This document shows, piece after piece, positions 7,576-16,859 of a DNA stretch of 64,000 nucleotides (positions within the stretch are counted from its first letter, which is position 1; every line of letters begins with the position of its first letter). The translations under genes and the position numbers were made by a program. The DNA comes from Frigoribacterium sp. CFBP 13712 (GTDB taxonomy: Bacteria > Actinomycetota > Actinomycetes > Actinomycetales > Microbacteriaceae): NCBI RefSeq assembly GCF_014842255.1, contig NZ_JACYVH010000004.1, positions 1 to 64,000 of the forward strand, given 5' to 3'. Under the pieces are notes generated by a model. That model was not told the origin of the DNA. It searched no databases and saw nothing but the letters and a program-made list of their open reading frames with translations.

Positions 7576-9666
7576 CTAGGCGACGACGGGGCTGCGCTGA
7601 CCGACGACCGAGCCGGCCTCGGCCGCCTCGACCGACGCGTCGGCACCGGCCGGCGTCGAGCGACGGACGAACTTCTTCAGCAGCACGAGCACGACCGCGC
7701 TCACCACGGTGCCGGCGAGGATCGCGACGACCCACATGCCGAGACCCGTGATCGCGAAGAACACGAAGAAGCCTCCGTGCGGGGCCTGCGACGTGACTCC
7801 GGCGGCCATCGAGATGGCTCCGGTCACCGCGCCTCCCACCATGCTGGCGGGGATCACGCGCAGCGGGTCGGCTGCAGCGAACGGGATGGCGCCTTCGGAG
7901 ATGAACGACGCGCCCAGCAGCCAAGCCGCGGTGCCGTTCGAGCGCTCGACCTGGGTGAAGCCCTTGCGGTACAGCACCGTCGACGCGAGCGCCATCGCGA
8001 GCGGGGGCACCATGCCCGCGCCCATGACGGCGGCCATGATCATCAGCGGTGCGGGGTTGTCGGTCAGCGAACCGGCCGAGAGACCGGCGACCGCGAACGA
8101 GTACGCGACCTTGTTGACGGGTCCACCGAGGTCGACGCACATCATCAGACCGAGGATGACGCCGAGGATGATCGCCCCGCCGCCGTTGAGGCCGTTCAGG
8201 AAGTCGGTCAACGCGACGGTCAGCGCGGCGATGGGGCCGCCCAGCACGAGGACGAGCAGACCGGACGCGAAGATCGAGCCCACCAGCGGGATGATCACGA
8301 CGGGCATCAGACCGCGCAGCCACCGCGGCACGCTCAGACGGCCGATCCAGTAGGCGGCGAAGCCGGCGAGCAGACCGCCGACGAGACCGCCGATGAAGCC
8401 GGCGCCCATGAAGACGGCGACGGCACCGGCGACGAAGCCGGGCGCGATGCCGGGTCGATCGGCGATGGCGTAGGCGATGTAACCGGCCAGGGCGGCGACC
8501 AGGAAGCCCATCGACAGATTGCCGATCTGGAACGCGGCGGCACCGAGGAAGTACTGCAGACCCTCGGGCGGCAGGTTGGTCAGCGAGTAGTCGGTCAGCA
8601 CGGTCGCGGCGTTGCCGGCGATCTCGTAGCCCGACAGCAGGAACCCAAGCGCGAGCAGCAGACCGCCGCCGGCGACGAACGGGATCATGTACGACACGCC
8701 GGTCAGCAGCCAGCGCTTGAGCGACGAGCCGAAGCCCTGCTTCTCGGCGGTCGAGCCCGCGGCGGCACCGGCGGCACCGGCCGTGCCGCCCACGCGGGCG
8801 GCGTTCGGGTCCGTGGCGGCGGCCAGGGCCTCCTTCACCATGGCGTCGGGAGCGTCGACGCCGCGCTTGACCGGTCCGCGGACGACGGGCTTGCCGGCGA
8901 AGCGGCCCTGGTCGCGCACGTCGACGTCGACGGCGAAGATCACCGCGTCGGCCTCGGCGATGACGGCCGGGTCGAGCGGAGTGACCTTGCCCGAGCCCTG
9001 CGGCTCGATCTGCAGGTCGGCGCCGAGGCGCTTGGCCGCGGCGACGAGGGCGTCGGCGGCCATGAAGGTGTGCGCGATGCCGGTCGGGCAGGCGGTGACG
9101 CCGACCAGCTTCGGGCGGCGGGCGCCGTCGGTCGAGCCGGCGGCACCGGCGGCCGAGGAGGCGCTGGTCGCGTCGGTCGCGGACGCCGCGGTCGCGCCGC
9201 GCGTCTCGGCGACCTCGCCGCTGACCTCGTCGTCGACGAGCTTCACGATGTCGGCGGGGGTCTTCGCCGCGCGGAGGGCCGCGGTGAAGTCGTCGCGGAT
9301 GAGCGCACGGGCGAGCGTCGAGAGCACCGTCATGTGGTCGCTGTCGGCGCCCTCGGGCACCGCGATCATGAAGACGATGTCGGCGTCGCCGTCGGGTGCG
9401 CCGAAGGGCACGGTACGGGCGAGGCGCGAGAACGCCAGCGTGGGCTCGGTGACCGAGGCCGACCGGGCGTGCGGGATGGCGATGCCGCCGGGCACGCCGG
9501 TGCCGACGGAGGCCTCGCGCTTGATGGCGTCGTCGGCGAGCGAGTCGGCCGAGCCGGCGCGTCCGGTCGCCGCGACACGGGCGGCCAGGGCGCGGATCAC
9601 GTCGGTCGACGTGCCGCCCAGGTCTTCGTCGAGACCGACGAGGTCGGTGCTGATGAGGGATGACAT
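7576..9666 (-). CDS. fruA: fructose-specific PTS enzyme II, domains A-B-C
   Basis: Takes up fructose across the cell membrane and phosphorylates it to fructose 1-phosphate. The 696 residues hold, in order, an EIIA domain with the phosphorylated His66 (in G-I-A-I-P-H-A-R), an Ala/Ser/Thr-rich linker (about 150-183), an EIIB domain with Cys193 (in V-T-A-C-P-T-G-I-A-H-T), another linker near 280-300, and the membrane EIIC domain (about 310-670). It is the last gene of a deoR-fruK-fruA operon, starting 33 bases after fruK, so uptake, activation and control of fructose are encoded together. Confidence 0.95.
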   Translation of the reverse strand: MSSLISTDLVGLDEDLGGTSTDVIRALAARVAATGRAGSADSLADDAIKREASVGTGVPGGIAIPHARSASVTEPTLAFSRLARTVPFGAPDGDADIVFMIAVPEGADSDHMTVLSTLARALIRDDFTAALRAAKTPADIVKLVDDEVSGEVAETRGATAASATDATSASSAAGAAGSTDGARRPKLVGVTACPTGIAHTFMAADALVAAAKRLGADLQIEPQGSGKVTPLDPAVIAEADAVIFAVDVDVRDQGRFAGKPVVRGPVKRGVDAPDAMVKEALAAATDPNAARVGGTAGAAGAAAGSTAEKQGFGSSLKRWLLTGVSYMIPFVAGGGLLLALGFLLSGYEIAGNAATVLTDYSLTNLPPEGLQYFLGAAAFQIGNLSMGFLVAALAGYIAYAIADRPGIAPGFVAGAVAVFMGAGFIGGLVGGLLAGFAAYWIGRLSVPRWLRGLMPVVIIPLVGSIFASGLLVLVLGGPIAALTVALTDFLNGLNGGGAIILGVILGLMMCVDLGGPVNKVAYSFAVAGLSAGSLTDNPAPLMIMAAVMGAGMVPPLAMALASTVLYRKGFTQVERSNGTAAWLLGASFISEGAIPFAAADPLRVIPASMVGGAVTGAISMAAGVTSQAPHGGFFVFFAITGLGMWVVAILAGTVVSAVVLVLLKKFVRRSTPAGADASVEAAEAGSVVGQRSPVVA

Positions 9667-9699
9667 GGTGTTCTGCTCCTTGGGTGTGGGCGACGCTGC

Positions 9700-10668
9700 T
9701 CAGAGGTGCCCGACGGCCGCGGGGGCCACCGGGACGACGTCGATGTCGTCAGGGAAGGTCTGGTCGAGGGAGGGGACGATGCTGCCGGGCAGGGCCGCCG
9801 CGGCGGCTCCCGACGCGACGGCCTGGGCGAGGCGCGCGGGGGCGGGAGCGCCCGTCGTCTCGGCGAGCAGGTAGCCGGACAGCGACGAGTCGCCGGCGCC
9901 CACCGTGCTCAGGGCGGTGATGACGGGGGCCGCGGCGAACCACGAGCCCTCGCCGTCGATCAGCAGGGCGCCGGCGCTGCCGAGGGTCAGCAGGACGGTC
10001 TCGACGCCGAGCCCGCGGAGGCGACGCGCGCCCTCGACGGCGGACGCGGGGTCGGCCTCGTACTCGGCGGGGTCGCCGCCGACGATCTCGGCGAGCTCCT
10101 CCGCGTTCGGCTTGACCAGATCGACGCCGACGCCCGAGGCGATGAGAGCGGCGAAGGGCTCGCCCGACGAGTCGACCGCGATGCGGGGTGCGTCGTCACC
10201 GCAGGAGGCGCGCACGGCCCGGACGACGTCGGCCAGCCAGGTGGTCGGCAGGCCGGGCGGCAGCGAGCCGGCCAGCACCAGCCACGAGGCGAGCGGCGCG
10301 TGCTCGACGATCAGCGCTGTCAGCGCGTCGGCGTGGGCGCTGAGATCGGGGCCGAGCTCGTTGATCTTGGTGGTCGTGCCGCCGGGCTCGGTGACGGTGA
10401 CGTTCGAGCGCAGGCGCACGTCGATCGGGAGGTTGACCGTCGGCACGCCCCGCTCGCGGAGGGCGACGAGCACCGGGTCGTCGAGCGCGCCGGGCAGCAC
10501 GGCGACCGTCTCGGCACCCGAGGCGACCAGTGCGCGCGAGACGTTGACGCCCTTGCCGCCCGGCTCGTCGGTTGTGCTCACGGACCGCTGGACGGCACCG
10601 CGCTGCAGCTGACCCGAGAGCTCGATGGTGCGGTCGAGCGAGGGGTTCGCGGTGACGGTGAGGATCAT
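9700..10668 (-). CDS. fruK: 1-phosphofructokinase
   Basis: Phosphorylates fructose 1-phosphate to fructose 1,6-bisphosphate. This PfkB-family kinase has the N-terminal M-I-L-T-V-T-A-N-P-S-L-D, the substrate segment P-G-G-K-G-V-N-V-S-R, and the ATP/catalytic segment S-T-V-G-A-G-D-S near residue 250. I give the family-typical start at 10668 (322 residues). An in-frame ATG at 10773 overlaps the deoR stop as ATGA and has GAGGTGAT 9 bases before it, so a form with a 35-residue Pro/Gln/His-rich extension may be the real product. Operon with the deoR gene before it and fruA after it. Confidence 0.9.
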   Translation of the reverse strand: MILTVTANPSLDRTIELSGQLQRGAVQRSVSTTDEPGGKGVNVSRALVASGAETVAVLPGALDDPVLVALRERGVPTVNLPIDVRLRSNVTVTEPGGTTTKINELGPDLSAHADALTALIVEHAPLASWLVLAGSLPPGLPTTWLADVVRAVRASCGDDAPRIAVDSSGEPFAALIASGVGVDLVKPNAEELAEIVGGDPAEYEADPASAVEGARRLRGLGVETVLLTLGSAGALLIDGEGSWFAAAPVITALSTVGAGDSSLSGYLLAETTGAPAPARLAQAVASGAAAAALPGSIVPSLDQTFPDDIDVVPVAPAAVGHL

Positions 10669-10769
10669 GCGGGCTGCTCTCTGCGGATCGACTCGGTGCG
10701 GATCGGCGTGCTGGGGGTCGAGATGCTGCGGGCTCGGGCTCTCGGAGACCGGCTGCTGAGGGGTGGCGG

Positions 10770-11558
10770 TCATGCGACGATCACCTCGACGTCGGCCTCG
10801 GCGAGCGCGTCGGCCAGATCGGGGGCGGGGGCGGCGTCGGTGACCACGGTGTCGATCTCGGGGAGGCGCGCGAACCGGACCAGCGCCTCCTCGCCGTGCT
10901 TGGTGCGGTCGATGACGGCGACGATCCGACGCCCGGCACGGACGTAGGCGGCCTTGACCGCGCCCTCGAACTCGTCGGGGGTAGACAGGCCGAACCCGGC
11001 GCTGACGCCGTTGGCCCCGACGAAGACGATGTCGGGGCGGAGGGCCTGGATCTGCTCGACGGTGGTCGTGCCGACGGCCGCGCTGGTGAGCCCGCGCACG
11101 CGACCGCCGAGCAGGTGCAGTTCGATGTGCGGGCTGTGCTGCAGCAGCGCGGCGATCGGAACGGCGTTCGTGATGACCGTGAGCACGGTGCCGGTCTCGG
11201 CCGGGACCCACGTGGCGAGCTGCGCCGCGACGGCCGCGGTGGTCGTGCCGGCGTCGATCGCGATGGAGCCGGTGAAGGTGGCGGGGACGAGCCGGGCGGC
11301 GGCGGAGGCGACGGCGGTCTTCTCGGGCGAGTGCTGCCCCTCGCGCTCGCTGAGACTCAGCTCGCGGATGCTGGAGCGCCCCGCGGCGACGGCTCCGCCG
11401 TGCACGCGCTGGAGGAGACCGGACTGCTCGAGCTGATCGAGGTCGCGGCGGACGGTCTCGGGGGTGACGTCGAAGCGGACGGCCAGATCGGCGACGGAGA
11501 CGCGGCCCACGGTGCGCAGGTCGTCGGCGATGGACTCGTAGCGCTCTGTCGCGTACAT
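10770..11558 (-). CDS. DeoR-family regulator of the fructose operon
   Basis: A 262-residue DeoR/GlpR-type regulator. An N-terminal winged helix (about 1-57, with V-T-P-E-T-V-R-R-D-L-D) precedes a sugar-phosphate sensing domain with the D-A-G-T-T-T segment (about 102-107) and the C-terminal V-G-A-N-G region. As first gene of the fructose operon it most likely responds to fructose 1-phosphate or fructose 1,6-bisphosphate and controls its own operon. The promoter and repeated T-rich boxes lie just upstream. Confidence 0.88.
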   Translation of the reverse strand: MYATERYESIADDLRTVGRVSVADLAVRFDVTPETVRRDLDQLEQSGLLQRVHGGAVAAGRSSIRELSLSEREGQHSPEKTAVASAAARLVPATFTGSIAIDAGTTTAAVAAQLATWVPAETGTVLTVITNAVPIAALLQHSPHIELHLLGGRVRGLTSAAVGTTTVEQIQALRPDIVFVGANGVSAGFGLSTPDEFEGAVKAAYVRAGRRIVAVIDRTKHGEEALVRFARLPEIDTVVTDAAPAPDLADALAEADVEVIVA

Positions 11559-11619
11559 CCCGGTGACCTCTTCGTCGTCTGCGTGCTCTCACGACGGGTG
11601 CTCTCGTCGTGCTGACGAG

Positions 11620-11672
11620 ACTCTACGTCGATGAACCCACAGAAAACAAGATCAGCGAAGAGAAACGCAGAA
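11620..11672 (-). promoter_or_regulatory. fructose operon promoter with T-rich direct repeats
   Basis: Read on the minus strand, TTGTTT (11649-11644) and TAGAGT (11625-11620) are spaced by 18 bases, a fair sigma-A promoter. Two similar T-rich boxes, GCGTTTCTCTT and TTGTTTTCTGT, overlap and precede the -35 element and are candidate DeoR sites. The assignment rests on position and pattern only. Confidence 0.45.
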
Positions 11673-11695
11673 TCCGCGAGTCGGGCGCTCAGGGG

Positions 11696-12907
11696 TCACG
11701 GGTGTCTGCGCTTGGCCCGCTGCGCGAACGCGTCGAGGGCGACGAGCACGTCCGGCGCCTCGAACACCCGGTCTCGCCGCGCCTCGCCGATCGGCCGGAT
11801 GATCCCGTCGGCGGCGAGCCGGTCGATGCCGGCCCGCGCGTTGTTGGTCGCGACACCGAGCTCACGGGCCACGAGCGACACGTCGACCACGGGCTGGCGC
11901 TGCAGCAGATCGAGCATCCGGTGCCCTGCCGAGCCCTGGCGAGCGCTCGTCAGATCACCCCACTCGAGGCGGAGTTCGGTCAGATCCGTGACGAGCGCCC
12001 TGCCGTTGACGACCGCTGCGAGCGTCGCGTCGACGAAGGCCCGGACGACGGGCTCGACCTCGCCCTCGCGATAGGCCCCGAGCGCCGCAAAGTACCCGGA
12101 CGTGTCACTGAGCAACCCGGCCGAGACGGGCACGGTGACCTGCCTCGTGATGCGCAGTCGGCGGAGCATGGAGTGCACGATGGCCCGACCCGTCCGCCCA
12201 TTGCCGTCGGGGAACGGATGGATGGTCTCGAACTGCGCGTGCGTCAGGGCGACATGGGCGAGGGCCGGGATGTCGACCCGTCGTGCGAAGCGGATCAGGT
12301 CGTCCATGGCGGCGGGCACCCGGTCGGCGTGCGGCGGGACGAAGTCGGCGGTGTGCGGGCTGCGACCGGAGCCCCCGATCCAGACCTGCTGATCACGCCA
12401 CGAGCCCGTGAGGTGCGGCTGGTCGTCGGCCAGCAGCGCCGCGTGCATGCCGATCACCGCAGCCTCGTCGAGGTCGTCCGCCAGGGTGAGCGCCGCCTCC
12501 ATCGCGTGCACGTTCGCCACGACCAGCCGTGCGTTCGGGCCGGCCTTCTTACCGAGGGCCGCCAGGGCGATGCCTCGGGGCAGAGCCGTGAGATTCTCGA
12601 TCTCGGAGCTCGAGGCGCTCTCGCTCCGCAGCAGGATGGCGGCGAAGGGAGCGGTGAAGGCCCCGACCTCGGTGTCGAAGCGGGACAGCTCGGCGACGGC
12701 GTCCTCCGCATCGACGACGAGATCGGCGGACAGCCCGGGAGGCGCGGTGGCGGCGATCTCGGGCGTCACCGCTGCGAGATACGGACCCCGCGCCCGGAGT
12801 CTGGCACGGCGCGAGGCCGGTGCATGCTCGTCGTCGTCCCACGCGTACGACTCGAACCGGACGCCTGGCCATGCCGCCGATGCGGCAGAGGACGCGACTG
12901 ACTCCAT
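11696..12907 (-). CDS. Fic-domain AMP-transferase-type protein, class II, with winged-helix tail
   Basis: Fic proteins move AMP or another nucleotide onto hydroxyl side chains of target proteins. The 403 residues contain the full active-site motif H-P-F-P-D-G-N-G-R-T-G-R from His230. The inhibitory motif S-x-x-x-E-N (Ser100-Asn105) lies before the Fic core, which defines class II and suggests self-inhibition. A C-terminal part (about 325-400) looks like a winged helix, so the protein may also bind DNA. A cluster of CCATGG palindromes sits right before its start. No partner antitoxin gene is adjacent. The target is unknown. Confidence 0.88.
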   Translation of the reverse strand: MESVASSAASAAWPGVRFESYAWDDDEHAPASRRARLRARGPYLAAVTPEIAATAPPGLSADLVVDAEDAVAELSRFDTEVGAFTAPFAAILLRSESASSSEIENLTALPRGIALAALGKKAGPNARLVVANVHAMEAALTLADDLDEAAVIGMHAALLADDQPHLTGSWRDQQVWIGGSGRSPHTADFVPPHADRVPAAMDDLIRFARRVDIPALAHVALTHAQFETIHPFPDGNGRTGRAIVHSMLRRLRITRQVTVPVSAGLLSDTSGYFAALGAYREGEVEPVVRAFVDATLAAVVNGRALVTDLTELRLEWGDLTSARQGSAGHRMLDLLQRQPVVDVSLVARELGVATNNARAGIDRLAADGIIRPIGEARRDRVFEAPDVLVALDAFAQRAKRRHP

Positions 12908-12920
12908 GCGACGATCTTAG

Positions 12921-12987
12921 CCATGGTTATGGACTTAACCATGGTTAAGAGAATCTCTCAGCCATGGTTGCCTCGATGACCATGGTC
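12921..12987. promoter_or_regulatory. cluster of four CCATGG palindromic boxes before fic
   Basis: CCATGGTTA occurs at 12921, the perfect 14-bp palindrome TTAACCATGGTTAA at 12935-12948, CCATGGTT at 12962, and the palindrome GACCATGGTC at 12978-12987. They occupy the fic promoter region within 80 bases of its start. Repeated near-identical palindromes suggest a multi-dimer operator, possibly bound by the Fic protein's own winged helix. Confidence 0.6.
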
Positions 12988-13028
12988 AGTGAGGTGCGGT
13001 GTCGACGCCTCGGAGAAGGAGGCGCGGG

Positions 13029-13733
13029 TCAGGCGGGCTCGACCGCCGAGTCGCGCGATCGTGCACGACCGACGGCGAGGCCGCGCTGCGAGGACCAGAA
13101 CGAGCGGGCGGTCTCGACCAGTTCGGCGGCGCCGACGTTCGCGCCGAAGGCGAGCGAGCCGGGCTCGAGCGAGATGCCGTCGGCGAGGCTCGGCAGCGCG
13201 ACCGGGTCGAAGCCGATCGCATCGACGATCTCGGCGACGCGGGCCAGGGCCGCCTCGTCGTCGGCGGCCAGCGCGATCGCCTTGCGCTCGGGGTCGCCGG
13301 CGGGCAGCGCGCCCTCATCGAGGTCGTGATAGCCCATGTGGTTGAAGCCCTTGACGATGATCGAGTCGGGCAGGTGCCGCTGCACGAGCTCGCTCGTCGA
13401 CTGCCGCACGTCGGCCAGGTCGTCGCGGATGCCGTCGGTCTCCCACCAGTAGTTCATCGCGTCGACGACGATCTTGCCGGCGAGGGCGTCGACCGGCACG
13501 GAGTCGAGCTTGCCGAGCGGGAGCGCGAGCACGACGATGTCGGCCTCGCGGGCCGCCTCCTCCGACCAGACGGCCCGGGCACCCGGGGCGATCACGTCGA
13601 CGATCAGGCGGATGCGCGCGGGGTCGCCCGACCCGGAGAGGAGCACCGGGTGCCCCGCGGCGTGCAGGAGGCGGGCGAGCACCGTGCCGACCTTGCCGGC
13701 GCCGAGGATTCCGATGGTGGCAGGAGACGTCAT
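13029..13733 (-). CDS. NADP-binding oxidoreductase, F420-dependent NADP reductase-like
   Basis: A 234-residue protein with an N-terminal Rossmann fold ([11 protein letters not shown], about residues 6-16) of the F420_oxidored type, followed by the V-D-A-M-N-Y-W segment and a small all-helical end. The family includes F420H2:NADP oxidoreductases and related dinucleotide enzymes; the exact substrate is uncertain. The start at 13733 fits the fold, but no good ribosome site is visible. A single copy of the AGGAGGCGCG element lies right after the stop codon (13017). Confidence 0.78.
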   Translation of the reverse strand: MTSPATIGILGAGKVGTVLARLLHAAGHPVLLSGSGDPARIRLIVDVIAPGARAVWSEEAAREADIVVLALPLGKLDSVPVDALAGKIVVDAMNYWWETDGIRDDLADVRQSTSELVQRHLPDSIIVKGFNHMGYHDLDEGALPAGDPERKAIALAADDEAALARVAEIVDAIGFDPVALPSLADGISLEPGSLAFGANVGAAELVETARSFWSSQRGLAVGRARSRDSAVEPA

Positions 13734-13777
13734 GCGTCGTGCAACCACAGAGCCGCTGTGGTCATTCCTGGTGCGGA

Positions 13778-14188
13778 TCAGGCCCCGGGGAAGTACTGCC
13801 GGATGAGGTCCTGGATGAACGGGACGACGTCCTGCACCTGGTCGACCCCGGCGATCGCCACGGCGACCAGCGGCCAGAGCGACACGAGCAGCGTCGAGAT
13901 GACGGCCGCGACACCGAGGATCCAGGCGAGCGCGCCGTTGCGGACCTTGATGATCAGCACCAGCAGCACGAGGGCGAGGATGTAGCCGATCGCCAGCGCC
14001 GCGACGATCTGGCCGACGGGCACGTCGAGGGCGCCGGCCGTGCCGCCGTCCGCCGCGCCGATCAGCGTCAGCACGGGCACGAGCACCCCGACGACGATCA
14101 GGAAGCAGACGATCGCCGAGGTGATCAGCGCCGCCCAGACCGCCCGAGGGCGGGGGCGTCGGGTCGAGCCCGACCGGGCGCCGCGCAT
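13778..14188 (-). CDS. small membrane protein ending the Asp23 operon
   Basis: A 136-residue protein with a basic start and three or four hydrophobic segments (about 17-44, 58-83, 88-112). I do not recognise a named family. Its start overlaps the stop of the Asp23-family gene before it (TGATG at 14186-14190), so it is translated with the envelope-stress operon and probably works with those membrane proteins. Confidence 0.75.
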   Translation of the reverse strand: MRGARSGSTRRPRPRAVWAALITSAIVCFLIVVGVLVPVLTLIGAADGGTAGALDVPVGQIVAALAIGYILALVLLVLIIKVRNGALAWILGVAAVISTLLVSLWPLVAVAIAGVDQVQDVVPFIQDLIRQYFPGA

Positions 14189-15180
14189 CAGCGGGCCTGG
14201 CCGTTCTCGTCGCGGGCCGCCTCCGCGGCGGCCGCGTCGGCGGCGACGTCCGCAGCAGCCTGCGCGGCGTCGGCGGCAGCCTGCGCCGCGTCCGCTGCGG
14301 CCTGCGCGGCGGAGGGGGCGGCCGTCGGGGTCCCGCTCGCGTCGGACGAGGTCTCGCTCGCGTCGTCCGAGGTCTCGTTCGCGTCGCCAGAACGCTCTGC
14401 GTCGTCGGGCGCTTCGCGGGCGCGGCGGGCGTCGCTCTCGGCCGCGTCGGCAGCCGCATCAGCGTCGTCGGCGGCGTCACGGCGGTCGGCGTCGCGGCGG
14501 CCCTTCTCGTCGTCCACGGCGTCGGCGATGCCGTCGAGGGCGTCGGCCGTCTTGCTCTTGGCCGTGTCGACGACGTCGGCGGCGACCGTCTTCGTGGTCT
14601 CGAGCGCGTCGGACGCGCCCTTCTTACCGTTCTCGAGCGCGTCGGACGCACCCGCCTTGGCCTTGTCGGCGGTCTCGGAGGCCTTCGCGCCGGCGGTGTC
14701 GAGCGCCTCCTTCGCCTGGGCCTTCTTCTCGGCGATCGCCCGCTCGCGCTGCTCCTTCTTCTCGGCGTCGGCCGCGGCCTTGGCGGCGTCGGCCTCGTCG
14801 AACGGGCCGTGCACGTCGGTCACGGTCACGTCGATCGTCACCGGCTCGCCGTCGAGCTGACCGACCGCGTGACGGACCTGGGTGCGGATGGTGTCCGCCA
14901 GCTCGGTCACGTTGGTCGGGTACTCGGCGACGACGGACACGTCGACGGCCAGACCCGTGTCGGTCGTGGTGACCTTCACCCCGGCCGAGTCCGCCGAGCC
15001 GACGGCGTTGCGGACGGCGCCGACGACGCGGGCCGCTCCGGTGCCGAGACGGTGCACGCCCGTCACGCCGAGCACGGTGACCGCGATGGTGCGCTCGAGT
15101 CGCTGCTCGGGCGTCTCGGGAGCGGACTGACCGGCCGAGTCGAGGTCGATGGGGGTGACGTGGTGGGTGGACTCGGACAT
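14188..15180 (-). CDS. Asp23/Gls24-family protein with long alanine-rich repeat tail
   Basis: The N-terminal 120 residues form an Asp23/Gls24 domain ([11 protein letters not shown], and V-V-A-E-Y-P-T-N-V near 85), found in cell-envelope and alkaline-stress proteins tethered near the membrane. The remaining 200 residues are unlike the family: a charged Ala/Lys/Glu helix (125-180) with repeated A-S-D-A-L-E units, an acidic stretch, and three or four copies of an A-A-Q-A-A-A-D unit at the end. This resembles LEA-type or coiled filaments, so the protein may be an extended scaffold. It lies in the seven-gene Asp23 operon; the low-complexity tail is typical of fast evolution. Confidence 0.82.
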   Translation of the reverse strand: MSESTHHVTPIDLDSAGQSAPETPEQRLERTIAVTVLGVTGVHRLGTGAARVVGAVRNAVGSADSAGVKVTTTDTGLAVDVSVVAEYPTNVTELADTIRTQVRHAVGQLDGEPVTIDVTVTDVHGPFDEADAAKAAADAEKKEQRERAIAEKKAQAKEALDTAGAKASETADKAKAGASDALENGKKGASDALETTKTVAADVVDTAKSKTADALDGIADAVDDEKGRRDADRRDAADDADAAADAAESDARRAREAPDDAERSGDANETSDDASETSSDASGTPTAAPSAAQAAADAAQAAADAAQAAADVAADAAAAEAARDENGQAR

Positions 15181-15328
15181 GAGGCCGTCCTTTCTTCGTG
15201 ATGCGGGAGGCGGTCTGCGCGATGCAGGCGGCGGGGTCGTGCGGGTCGGGGGACGGCGATGGCCCTCGTCCTCGTCGGAGGTCGAGGGCCATCACCGGGG
15301 TGGTGCGGATGCTGCTGCGGAGCGCTTC

Positions 15329-15934
15329 TCAGTCGAGGCGCGTGGCCGAGGCCATCTGCGTGCGGAGACCGCCGTTGATCTGGATGACCACGGGCGTCTC
15401 GGTGCCGAGCAGCTCGTCCCAGCGGGCGACCGCCTGGTCGATGCTGCGACGGATCTCCACGGGCGAGGCGCCCTTGCGAGCGTCCGCGGTGACGCGGAGG
15501 ACGTTCTCGCCCTTGACGCGGAAGGCGGTGACGTCGATCGAGACGATCCCCGCGGTGTCGGCCAGCGCCTCCTCGAGGACCTGCTCGGCGACCTTCGCGT
15601 CGATGACGAGGCGTCCACCGGTCGGCTCGTCACGGCCCGACCCCTCGTGGACGGTCAGCAGCTCGCCGGTCTGACCGTGCCCCTGACGGAGCGCGAACCA
15701 GACGAGCAGGAGGATCAGCACCAGGGAGGCGGCGGCGACGACCCAGAGGATCCAGACCTGGTCACCCGACAGGGCGTCGGAGACCGGACCGGACGCGTCG
15801 GAGGCGGCGCCGGAGACGGTGTCGCGGACGTCGGGCCAGAGGGCCCCGACCGCCACGGCCGCACCGCCGGCGAGCAGCACGAGGCCGATCACGAAGACGA
15901 GGAGACGGTTGAGGGCGCGATTGGTGTTGTTCAT
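15329..15934 (-). CDS. AmaP-like membrane anchor of Asp23 proteins
   Basis: A 201-residue protein with two membrane helices (about 8-33 and 60-82) followed by a soluble domain (about 100-200) that resembles the C-terminal part of AmaP, the alkaline-shock membrane anchor that binds Asp23 in firmicutes. It would hold Asp23-family proteins at the membrane. Its ATG overlaps the stop of the preceding gene (ATGA at 15931-15934), so the two are translationally coupled. Confidence 0.78.
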   Translation of the reverse strand: MNNTNRALNRLLVFVIGLVLLAGGAAVAVGALWPDVRDTVSGAASDASGPVSDALSGDQVWILWVVAAASLVLILLLVWFALRQGHGQTGELLTVHEGSGRDEPTGGRLVIDAKVAEQVLEEALADTAGIVSIDVTAFRVKGENVLRVTADARKGASPVEIRRSIDQAVARWDELLGTETPVVIQINGGLRTQMASATRLD

Positions 15935-16509
15935 GCTCCGACCGTTCCTTTCTTGGACAGACGCACGGTGTGCGTGAGCGCGGGGCTGAAGTCGTACGCG
16001 TCGAGCTCGTCGCGGACGGCCTCGTCGATGCTGCGCACGTCGGTGTTGCGACCGGAGGTGCGGGTCACCTCGATCAGGGCCTTCCGCTTGCCGACGCTGA
16101 CGCTGACCTGCGAGGGGTCGACGTCGCCGGCGTAGCTCGCGGTGCGGGCCAGCGAGCGGGCGATGACCCGGTCGTCGACGATCGCCGCGGTGCGACCGAC
16201 CTGACCGCCTCGACGACCGCGGCGCCCGGGGGCGAGTGCGACGACGATGAGGACGATGCCGATCACGGCGACGACGGCGCCGATGGCCGTGAGCACGCCC
16301 ACGGCGCCCCCGGCGGCGCCGAGCACGGCGCTGGCGGCGTCGGCCGGAGCGACGAGCAGCGGCTGCTGCCCGATCGCGGCGAGCACGGACTCCGTGCCGA
16401 TCCAGGCGAGGACGACGATCAGGATCACCGCGAGGGTGATCGCGATGACCGCACGCGACGAGTGCGTCTCACGACGCACGACGCGGCGGTAGAGCGGACT
16501 GCTGCTCAT
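15931..16509 (-). CDS. DUF6286-type membrane protein of the Asp23 operon
   Basis: A 192-residue protein with two hydrophobic segments (about 19-42 and 65-92), a basic linker rich in Arg and Gly (about 93-105), and a soluble alpha/beta domain. The layout matches the DUF6286 proteins that accompany Asp23/DUF2273 genes in actinobacteria. Function unknown; coupling to both neighbours by 4-base overlaps makes a shared membrane complex likely. Confidence 0.75.
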   Translation of the reverse strand: MSSSPLYRRVVRRETHSSRAVIAITLAVILIVVLAWIGTESVLAAIGQQPLLVAPADAASAVLGAAGGAVGVLTAIGAVVAVIGIVLIVVALAPGRRGRRGGQVGRTAAIVDDRVIARSLARTASYAGDVDPSQVSVSVGKRKALIEVTRTSGRNTDVRSIDEAVRDELDAYDFSPALTHTVRLSKKGTVGA

Positions 16510-16859
16510 GAGACCCGCTTCCTTTCACGGAGTTCGGCGCCGGTGATCTGGAGATCGACGCGATCGATGGACGACCCGGTCAACTGCAGGACCCGGTCGC
16601 GGATGGTGCCCTGCGCCGAGGTGAGGCGTTCGAGCAGGGTGCCCGACGAGCGGGCGGGGATCCCCAGCGGAGTGATCCGGATGGGGGTCTTGGCGATCAC
16701 GCTGAGCGCGCCGTCGCGGTCGGCCAGTTCGACCGACACATCGGACGCGGTGACCTCGAGGGCCTCCGCGGTGACGGCCGACACGACCCGGCGGACGGCA
16801 CGCGACGTGATCTTGTTCCGGCCGTGGAGGGTCTGGTCGGCCGTCACCGCCGCGGTCAC
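16506..16859 (-). CDS. Asp23/Gls24-family protein, short
   Basis: A 117-residue protein. The segment A-V-R-R-V-V-S-A-V-T-A-E-A-L and the later alternating beta pattern match Asp23/Gls24 domains. I chose the GTG at 16859 because it overlaps the preceding stop as GTGA and its product begins directly with the domain; a longer upstream extension would read through the DUF2273 gene in another frame. Confidence 0.75.
   Translation of the reverse strand: MTAAVTADQTLHGRNKITSRAVRRVVSAVTAEALEVTASDVSVELADRDGALSVIAKTPIRITPLGIPARSSGTLLERLTSAQGTIRDRVLQLTGSSIDRVDLQITGAELRERKRVS

Noticed and set aside
7561-9663. Plus-strand open frame opposite fruA
   Set aside because: Shadow of the EIIABC gene, whose three domains and active residues are intact.
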